Part shown: positions 14,731-19,644 of the stretch, piece after piece
Numbering within the stretch: position 1 is the first letter of the stretch
Layout of the letters: each line of letters starts with the position of its first letter
NCBI GenBank assembly: GCA_029570205.1
Contig: JAKQSI010000089.1
Coordinates: forward strand, 1 to 19,644
Reading direction: 5' to 3'
DNA from: Candidatus Omnitrophota bacterium
GTDB lineage: Bacteria > Hinthialibacterota > Hinthialibacteria > Hinthialibacterales > JAKPRU01
Length of the DNA: 19,644 bases
Notes under the pieces: generated by a model
What the model was told of the DNA's origin: nothing
Databases searched by the model: none
Seen by the model: the letters and a program-made list of their open reading frames with translations, nothing else
Made by a program: the position numbers and the translations under genes

Positions 14731-14996
14731 AAGGAAGTGTTACCAAGAGGTTTCGGAAGCAACCCGCAGATCTCCCGACAGCGATTCAGGAACAAGCGGA
14801 ACGTGCGTACTTTCTTTGGTGTGCGGATGCCTTCCATCCGAGCCTCCAGTTCAAACGAGTAAGCCAACGACAGCCGGTCTACTCAGTACGCATTGGCTCC
14901 GACTATAGGGCCTTGGGGCTGTGGGAGGGTGATCATGTCTGGTGGTTCTGGATCGGTTCACACGCGGAATATGACAATCTGATCAAGCGATTGTAG
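14727..14996 (+). CDS. RelE/ParE-superfamily toxin
   Basis: This is an 89-residue basic protein of the RelE/ParE superfamily: a helical N-terminal part (FRKQPADLPTAIQEQAE), then LQFKRVSQRQPVYSVRIGSDYRALGLW and the final beta strand WFWIGSHAEYDNLI. The SVRIGxxYRAL and WIGxHxxYD patterns are typical of this fold. RelE-type members cut mRNA on the ribosome and ParE-type members act on gyrase; the sequence does not decide between them. The GTG start overlaps the antitoxin stop. The open reading frame is full length and unbroken. Confidence 0.82.
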   Translation: MKGSVTKRFRKQPADLPTAIQEQAERAYFLWCADAFHPSLQFKRVSQRQPVYSVRIGSDYRALGLWEGDHVWWFWIGSHAEYDNLIKRL

Positions 14997-15113
14997 CCGG
15001 TACCGTTTGGCGCTTGGTTGCCTCGAACCAGAATCGAGAGGCGTAGTCGCACACACGATCAGATAATCCAGGTGGCGCGGTCGGGTGTACAGAACAACGC
15101 CGAAACAGACCCC

Positions 15114-15638
15114 TCACGGCCTCTCCAGCAGCACCCCCTTCTTCGGAACCAGCCAGAGCCGTCGCATCTGATAAGGCCGCTTGATTTGCGAATGTCTCTC
15201 CCAATACGCCTCACGAAGCAATTTCACACGGCGCGGCGCACGCTCCCATTCTTCCTCCAGCGCCACGGTCGCCTTCGGCAGCGGCACCGGCGGCGGGCTT
15301 GGCTTGTTGTAACCGCATGAATCGCAGAAGAATCGGTTTTCCATAACCCGCCCGCAACTGGGGCATTTGCATTTCCGAATTGCTGTGCATCTAATCCGAT
15401 GTTTCCTCAGCCACTCCGCCACACGGCCCTCTTCGATAGCCAGCTTCTCCGCGATTTCCTCAATGGTCAATTTAGGATTCTCTTTCAGGCATTCACGTGC
15501 CCGGTCAAGAAGCTCTCGATCGATCTCGAAACAATCCTGACATCGCCCATCCTGATCCACTGGCTGGTAATTCCCGCAATCGACACAGTTCTTGAACCGT
15601 GCCTCTCGAAATCGTGCGTTTACCAGCAATCGGCTCAT
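15114..15638 (-). CDS. Zinc-ribbon/HTH/zinc-ribbon regulator, YvyF-like
   Basis: This is a 174-residue protein with two cysteine clusters around a helix-turn-helix-like region: C18/C21 with C33/C36, then LTIEEIAEKLAIEEGRVAEW (57-76), then C92/C95 with C105/C108. The C-terminal 65 residues are basic and proline-rich. The layout follows the YvyF/TIGR03826 flagellar-operon protein, which has a ribbon, a helical region and a second ribbon, and it resembles the shorter protein at 10565-11071. The likeness is by pattern. The ATG at 15638 has CAGGAT 6-7 nt upstream and lies behind a near-consensus sigma70 promoter. The gene stands alone; the antitoxin-toxin genes converge on it from the left. Confidence 0.72.
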   Translation of the reverse strand: MSRLLVNARFREARFKNCVDCGNYQPVDQDGRCQDCFEIDRELLDRARECLKENPKLTIEEIAEKLAIEEGRVAEWLRKHRIRCTAIRKCKCPSCGRVMENRFFCDSCGYNKPSPPPVPLPKATVALEEEWERAPRRVKLLREAYWERHSQIKRPYQMRRLWLVPKKGVLLERP

Positions 15639-15675
15639 CGGAATCCTGTTCTTTCATAGCATAACATAATGATAC

Positions 15676-15760
15676 ATAGTATTACTATCGACCGAATTCC
15701 TTGAATAGATTATAGCACTCTGTTGATTTTGTATCAATAGTTGCTTACCAGAAATGGTAA
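15676..15760. promoter_or_regulatory. A+T-rich control region with strong minus-strand promoter and inverted repeats
   Basis: On the minus strand TTGATA (15732-15737) and TATAAT (15709-15714) lie 17 nt apart, a near-perfect sigma70 promoter for the zinc-ribbon/HTH gene; transcription would start near 15702. Two exact inverted repeats flank it: ATAGTA-T-TACTAT at 15676-15688, in the 5' untranslated region, and TTACCA-GAAA-TGGTAA at 15745-15760, upstream of the -35 box. These may be operators. The 186-bp gap 15639-15824 is far more A+T-rich than its neighbours and holds no gene. Confidence 0.6.
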
Positions 15761-15824
15761 TTATTTTATATCCTGTTACAATTATTCCCGATTCCAGAAA
15801 GGATTTTTGGCATTTGGGGGGATA

Positions 15825-16580
15825 TCAATCTGAACCGGTTAAATGGATGGTGAAATAAAGCCCTTTGAGAGCGAGATGCGGATCGTGAACATCAAACAGG
15901 CCATCTTCCGCCAGGAATTGGCTGTATCCGCCGGTTCCGATACTCTTATATTCCTTCCCCAATTCATATCGATAGGAGGCGATCATCCCCTGAACGAGGC
16001 ATTTCGTTCCTTGATACAGCCCAATTTCCATCTGTTGAAGTGTTGTTTTTCCAAGGAGTTCCGATGTTTTTTTCCAGTGGTAGGGAGGCAAAAGCGCGGC
16101 CCGTTGGCTTAACGCTTCCTTGGCAATTCCGACCCCGGGGACAATACACCCTCCCAGGTACACCCCTTCCCCGGAAATGATCTCAAAAGTGGTTGCAGTT
16201 CCAAGACTTACAACAATACACGGCGGACCATACAGGCGGATCGCCGCCAGGGAATTGACCAGCCGATCCGTGCCCACTTGATCCGGTTGATCCACCTGCA
16301 TTGGCACCAACTCTCTCACACGCCACTTGGCACGTTTTACCTCAATTCGGCAACGTTCCTCGATGGTATCCCGCACAATGGAACGCAGACTCGGCACGAC
16401 TGATGACATGATGCACTGATCCGGTGGTTCGGTTTGATCCAAAAAAGCGAGGATCTCATTCGAGATTTCCTCGTTTGAAGGGAAATCCTCCGCGATCGCC
16501 AGGTTTTCCCCGACAAACAGACCGATCTTGATCCGGGTGTTTCCGATATCCACGGCGAGCGTACGCACCGGCTGCTCCAT
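15825..16580 (-). CDS. coaX: Type III pantothenate kinase
   Basis: CoaX phosphorylates pantothenate, the first step of coenzyme A synthesis, in the cytoplasm. The 251-residue protein has the ASKHA-fold motifs: DIGNTRIK (11-18), the pantothenate-site GTDR (103-106, D105), SLGTATTFE (125-133) and GGCIVPGVGIA (143-153). In the third motif the family usually has D-x-GTATxxD; here S125 and E133 stand at those places, so activity may differ. I chose the ATG at 16580, 7 nt after the upstream gene's stop, with GGAG about 12 nt before it; a TTG at 16598 is possible. It is probably co-transcribed with the exported isomerase-like gene. CoaX is usually housekeeping. Confidence 0.9.
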   Translation of the reverse strand: MEQPVRTLAVDIGNTRIKIGLFVGENLAIAEDFPSNEEISNEILAFLDQTEPPDQCIMSSVVPSLRSIVRDTIEERCRIEVKRAKWRVRELVPMQVDQPDQVGTDRLVNSLAAIRLYGPPCIVVSLGTATTFEIISGEGVYLGGCIVPGVGIAKEALSQRAALLPPYHWKKTSELLGKTTLQQMEIGLYQGTKCLVQGMIASYRYELGKEYKSIGTGGYSQFLAEDGLFDVHDPHLALKGLYFTIHLTGSD

Positions 16581-16587
16581 TGGGATT

Positions 16588-17490
16588 TCAAGCTCCAAAG
16601 GTCTGCCGAACGAATTCCCGGCTCATCTTCATGCTTTCCACCAGGGGGCGAGTCTGGGGGGTCTTGTCCTCTATCGCCAGCTCAACTGTCAGCCACTCGG
16701 TGTAGCCGATTTTTTTCAGCCGCTCGGCAATTCGTGCATAATCGATATCCCCCGGGCCGAGTTCTTCGGACCAGACACCGCCTACCGAGTTCCTCAGATG
16801 TGTTCCGCGCACTCGTGGACCATACTTCTCCAGCAGGGCATAAGGATCGACCCCGCCCCGGTACATCCAGTGGACATCATCGCAGAGAAAAACCAGGGCC
16901 GGGTCCGTCTTGTCCATGTCCCAACGCAGCTCCCGCGCATCGTTTCGCAACTCCGGTGCATGAAAGTGAACGTCAAGGCATACACCTGCCTTCTTGGCGA
17001 GCTCACCGGCCTTGTTGAGATTCTGTGCCTGAATGTCCAATTCCTGGTCTGTTTTCTCCCGATCCGGAAGCGGGTCCGGGTTGACAATGATATGAAGGCA
17101 ATCCAACGCAAGTGCGATCTCGGCCAGTTGTCCGATTTCATCTACTGTCTTCTTCGCCTTTTCCTCTTCGTGAAAAACGCCACCCCGATACAGGCCGGTC
17201 AATTTGAGTTGATGTTCGTCCAGGAGTCCAGTCATACGGGTGGCCTGGACCGGGTTCGCCACATAATCCGCAAATGTCTCCACACCTTCGTATCCGGCGG
17301 AATGAACTTCCTCGAATATCAGGTCGAGATTTTCCCTGGGGTCTTTGCCCTGTTTGCCCAGTACCTGAGTCCAGACGAATGTTCCCGCGGCAACTCCGGC
17401 AAACTGCCCGGGTTCCCCGGCGGAATGCGCCTCGAATGCCGCTCCGAATCCTGCGGCTGCGACGGTTCCAAGAAAAGTCCTGCGATCCAT
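16588..17490 (-). CDS. Tat-exported xylose-isomerase-like TIM-barrel protein
   Basis: This is a 300-residue protein with a twin-arginine signal, MDRRTFLGTVAAAGFGAAF, followed by a xylose-isomerase-like (AP endonuclease family 2) TIM barrel. Likely metal or substrate residues lie in VHFHAPE (174-180), CDDVHWMYRGG (203-213), GTHLRN (229-234) and VELA (269-272). The family includes sugar isomerases and epimerases. The exported form is common beside Gfo/Idh/MocA oxidoreductases, as here, where such a gene is divergent 108 bp away. The exact sugar is unknown. GGAAGG lies 6 nt before the ATG at 17490. The reading frame is open back to 17988, but the Tat signal fixes the start. Confidence 0.85.
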   Translation of the reverse strand: MDRRTFLGTVAAAGFGAAFEAHSAGEPGQFAGVAAGTFVWTQVLGKQGKDPRENLDLIFEEVHSAGYEGVETFADYVANPVQATRMTGLLDEHQLKLTGLYRGGVFHEEEKAKKTVDEIGQLAEIALALDCLHIIVNPDPLPDREKTDQELDIQAQNLNKAGELAKKAGVCLDVHFHAPELRNDARELRWDMDKTDPALVFLCDDVHWMYRGGVDPYALLEKYGPRVRGTHLRNSVGGVWSEELGPGDIDYARIAERLKKIGYTEWLTVELAIEDKTPQTRPLVESMKMSREFVRQTFGA

Positions 17491-17522
17491 GAGAGAACCT
17501 TCCTTTTCTGAGAGTTTTGTGA

Positions 17523-17552
17523 TTGATTCCCTGCCCGGTGATGCGCTACAGT
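17523..17552 (+). promoter_or_regulatory. Candidate sigma70 promoter for the Gfo/Idh gene
   Basis: TTGATT (17523-17528) and TACAGT (17547-17552) are 18 nt apart in the 108-bp divergent gap. The -10 matches consensus at four of six positions. No clear minus-strand promoter was found for the isomerase gene in the same gap. Confidence 0.3.
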
Positions 17553-17598
17553 GCATCCCTGTAAGGATTATCATTCCGTTCCAGTCAGGAGACCAGCC

Positions 17599-18909
17599 AT
17601 GACCCGCAAAATAACACGCCGATCGTTTATCAAGAATGGGACCGGTTGCGCAATGAGTCTTTCCGCCATGCTCGCCGCAGGTCCCGCTATCAATGTTCGG
17701 GGAGCCAACGACAAGATCGTGATCGGTTGTATCGGAGTCGGAGGCCGGGGACTCCTGGATATGCGTGTTCTTCGGGGATTCGAGGATGCCGAGATCGGCG
17801 CGGTCTGCGATGTCTATCGGCCCCACCTGGATCGCGCGCTCGATGCCACCGGAGGGAAAGCCAGGTCCTATCTCGATTATCGCAAGTTGCTGGAACAAAA
17901 AGATCTGGATGCCGTTTCCATCGGAACCCCGGATCATTGGCACGCATTGACTATGATTCACTCCTGCCAGGCCGGAAAACATGTCCATGTCGAGAAGCCG
18001 ATTTCACTGACCATCCGGGAGGGCCGGATGATGGTGAAGGCGGCACAGAAATACGATCGGGTTGTGCTGGTCGGCGCGGAGTTCCTGTCTGCGCCTCATT
18101 TCAAACAAGCGATTGAGATCATCCGTCGGGGCGATATCGGGAAAATCACCGAAGTCCATTGCTGGAATTTCGACAATATCGCCCCGGAAGGAATCGGCAA
18201 CCCGCCGGATACCGATCCGCCGGAAGAACTCGATTGGGATCTGTGGCTCGGACCGGCCCCCAAAGTGCCTTACAATCCCAACCGCTGCATCTATAACTTC
18301 CGCTATTTCTGGGACTATTCCGGCGGACAACTGACCGATTGGGGGGTCCATTATTTCGGTATCATTCATGCGGCATTGGACTGCGATGCCCCCCTATCGG
18401 CGAATGTGTACGGCGGCAAGTACGGTGTTAGCGACAACAGGGAAACGCCCGACACCATCGAGGCGGTATGGGAATATCCGGGCGGAGTCCTTGTGAAATA
18501 CTCGTATCGTCTTTGCAACGGTCATTCCCCCAACGGGAGAGAACATGGGATTGAGTTCAACGGAATCAACGGAACCCTGATCGTCAACATGGACGGATTC
18601 GAGATTCTTCCGGAACGCAAAAAAGGCAGCAAGACCGAATACCGCATGGAGGCGCAGAAAGTGATCGGAAAAACCATCGAGGAACCCCACCTGCGTCATT
18701 TCCTCGATTGCATTAAAACCGGCGCTCAACCGGTTTGCGACATTGAACGAGGTCATCGGGCAACCTCCGCGCCGCAAATCGGCAATCTTTCATACCATAC
18801 CCGCCAGCGGGTTGTCTGGGATCGCGAGAAGGAGCGGGTCATCAATGTAGAAGAGGCCAACCGCCTGCTGTCAAAGGAGTACCGTGAACCATGGAAACTG
18901 GAGGTGTAA
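17599..18909 (+). CDS. Tat-exported Gfo/Idh/MocA-family oxidoreductase
   Basis: This is a 436-residue NAD(P)-dependent sugar dehydrogenase-type protein with a Tat signal (RRSFIKNGTGCAMSLSAMLA). The nucleotide-binding motif is G46-x-G48-G49-R50-G51 in CIGVGGRG, and the catalytic-type lysine is K133 in the EKP motif (132-134). The family's later DWGVHYFGI segment follows. Similar exported forms are common in planctomycetes and other uncultivated phyla that degrade polysaccharides and act on oxidised sugars; the substrate is unknown. AGGAG lies about 7 nt before the ATG at 17599. The divergent Tat-exported isomerase-like gene may work on the same sugar. Confidence 0.92.
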   Translation: MTRKITRRSFIKNGTGCAMSLSAMLAAGPAINVRGANDKIVIGCIGVGGRGLLDMRVLRGFEDAEIGAVCDVYRPHLDRALDATGGKARSYLDYRKLLEQKDLDAVSIGTPDHWHALTMIHSCQAGKHVHVEKPISLTIREGRMMVKAAQKYDRVVLVGAEFLSAPHFKQAIEIIRRGDIGKITEVHCWNFDNIAPEGIGNPPDTDPPEELDWDLWLGPAPKVPYNPNRCIYNFRYFWDYSGGQLTDWGVHYFGIIHAALDCDAPLSANVYGGKYGVSDNRETPDTIEAVWEYPGGVLVKYSYRLCNGHSPNGREHGIEFNGINGTLIVNMDGFEILPERKKGSKTEYRMEAQKVIGKTIEEPHLRHFLDCIKTGAQPVCDIERGHRATSAPQIGNLSYHTRQRVVWDREKERVINVEEANRLLSKEYREPWKLEV

Positions 18910-18914
18910 CGGCC

Positions 18915-18937
18915 CTCTATACCACCATTCCATAGAG
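18915..18937 (+). terminator. Weak hairpin after the Gfo/Idh gene
   Basis: CTCTAT (18915-18920) and ATAGAG (18932-18937) form a 6-bp stem with an 11-nt loop, 5 nt after the stop codon. No T-run follows, so termination is uncertain. Confidence 0.25.
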
Positions 18938-18989
18938 ACAAGCCCGTGTGCCTGCCATGACAGATAGACTGGCATAGTCGTTGTATTCG

Positions 18990-19013
18990 ACAGGCGGGGA
19001 CGCGTGTCCTACC
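18990..19013. repeat. Decayed single copy of the 25-bp repeat
   Basis: These 24 nt match the array unit at 18 positions in the same orientation. The stem arms are ACAGGC and GCGTGT in place of CCAGGC and GCCTGG. The outermost pair changed from C-G to A-T, which keeps pairing, while one inner pair is lost. It lies 30 nt before the FliG-C start codon. Confidence 0.65.
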
Positions 19014-19043
19014 GGGCTGACAATTTCCTGGAGGAAAAACAAC

Positions 19044-19487
19044 ATGGACACGAAGAAAAAAGGACCGGGTGGCGTGGAAAAGCTGGCGGGTATTCTAGGC
19101 CACGTGGATCGCAAAACCGAGCAGAAAGTTCTCGAAACCCTCCAGGGACGCGCGCCGAAAGTGGCCGGGAAGATTCGGGAGAAACTGGTTACGTTTGATG
19201 ACCTGGCTGTCATGGACGATCGCACCATCCAGGCGGCGATGCGCCACATCGACCGCAGTCTGCTCGCTATGGCGCTGAGAGGAGCGCCCGCCGACCTTAT
19301 GCAGAAAATCCTGCGCAACATGTCCGAGCGCGCGGGAGAAATGCTGACCGATGAGATCGAACGTCTCGGCCCGCAGCCACGATCCAAAGTCGGCGAGGCG
19401 CAACAGGAGATCATGAAAGTCCTCCGAGACCTCGAAAACGCCGGTCGAATCAGCCTCACTCGACCCGATGACCGGTTTGTCGAATGA
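19044..19487 (+). CDS. Stand-alone FliG C-terminal (motor-switch) domain protein
   Basis: This is a 147-residue protein that matches the C-terminal part of the flagellar motor-switch protein FliG. It begins with GGVEKLAGILGHVDRKT, a FliG middle-domain pattern, then LVTFDDLAVMDDRTIQAAM and the C-domain signature RGAPADLMQKILRNMSERAG, followed by GPQPRSKVGEAQQEI. Full FliG proteins have about 330-350 residues, so the FliF-binding N-terminal half is absent. FliG-C touches the stator MotA in flagella, and its armadillo-type folds mediate stacking. Whether this protein acts in a motor is unknown. GGAGG lies 9 nt before the ATG at 19044; an upstream in-frame ORF extension lacks FliG likeness and covers the decayed repeat. 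Confidence 0.88.
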   Translation: MDTKKKGPGGVEKLAGILGHVDRKTEQKVLETLQGRAPKVAGKIREKLVTFDDLAVMDDRTIQAAMRHIDRSLLAMALRGAPADLMQKILRNMSERAGEMLTDEIERLGPQPRSKVGEAQQEIMKVLRDLENAGRISLTRPDDRFVE

Positions 19488-19503
19488 TTCCAGCCCTTCT
19501 TTA

Positions 19504-19644
19504 CCTACCAGGCAGGGACGCCTGGCCTACTACCAGGCAGAGACGCCTGGCCTACTACCAGGCAGAGACGCCTGGCCTACTACCAGGCAGAGACGCCTGG
19601 CCTACTACCAGGCAGAGACGCCTGGCCTACTACCAGGCAGAGAC
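19504..19644. repeat. 25-bp tandem repeat array (right end)
   Basis: The array begins with a partial unit (19504-19523) carrying one A-to-G change, then four full units starting at 19524, 19549, 19574 and 19599, and a 21-nt partial unit at the window edge. Sequence and orientation match the left array. It starts 16 nt after the FliG-C stop. Confidence 0.97.

Noticed and set aside
16528-17511. 327-residue plus-strand ORF
   Set aside because: It is antisense to the isomerase-like gene and the start of coaX and shows no domain pattern.
17491-17988. N-terminal extension of the isomerase-like protein to 466 residues
   Set aside because: The Tat signal with its own ribosome site starts at 17490, and the extension runs antisense into the Gfo/Idh gene.

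Overview
This is a 19.6-kb stretch of a didermic (Gram-negative-type) bacterium of about 55% G+C. The envelope evidence is an apolipoprotein N-acyltransferase, a lipoprotein, two Tat-type secreted proteins and an ArnT-like glycosyltransferase. Twin-arginine Gfo/Idh-type oxidoreductases and xylose-isomerase-like proteins, together with dispersed short palindromic repeats, recall uncultivated lineages such as Hydrogenedentota, Sumerlaeota or Hinthialibacterota, or the PVC group. That placement is a guess from gene style and was not derived from a marker gene. Both ends lie inside the same 25-bp tandem repeat array, so the window is probably a whole contig whose assembly stopped in those arrays.

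Layout. 1-158: 25-bp repeats. 228-1911: yacG and lnt, overlapping. 1927-1990: two short palindromic repeat elements of dispersed type directly behind lnt, whose usual C-terminal membrane helix is missing. 2020-6670: two complete two-component systems placed head to head (kinase-regulator on the minus strand, regulator-kinase on the plus strand) around a 202-bp control region. 6788-10429: a metallophosphoesterase and an 817-residue fusion of a PAP2 lipid phosphatase with an ArnT-like glycosyltransferase. 10565-11867 (minus): a three-gene unit of an unknown protein, a STAS-domain protein and a zinc-ribbon/HTH protein resembling the flagellar-operon protein YvyF. 11972-13955: a DUF192 lipoprotein and a divergent radical SAM protein. 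14035-14996: a small membrane-anchored protein and a RelE/ParE-like toxin-antitoxin pair. 15114-15638 (minus): a second YvyF-like zinc-ribbon/HTH protein behind a near-consensus sigma70 promoter in an A+T-rich patch. 15825-17490 (minus): a Tat-exported sugar-isomerase-like protein followed at once by type III pantothenate kinase. 17599-18909: a Tat-exported Gfo/Idh/MocA oxidoreductase. 19044-19487: a stand-alone FliG C-terminal-domain protein, with a decayed copy of the 25-bp repeat upstream and the second array downstream.

Themes. Most genes before 10.4 kb concern the envelope: lipoprotein acylation, two sensor systems, a phosphatase and a membrane lipid-phosphatase/glycosyltransferase. The later part mixes exported sugar metabolism with pieces that look like flagellar switch or regulatory parts (FliG-C, two YvyF-like proteins, a STAS protein) but with no other flagellar gene in view. 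The strongest candidates for something undescribed are the PAP2-GT39 fusion with a PSGD in place of PSGH motif, the set of stand-alone flagellar-like domains, and the 25-bp hairpin arrays.
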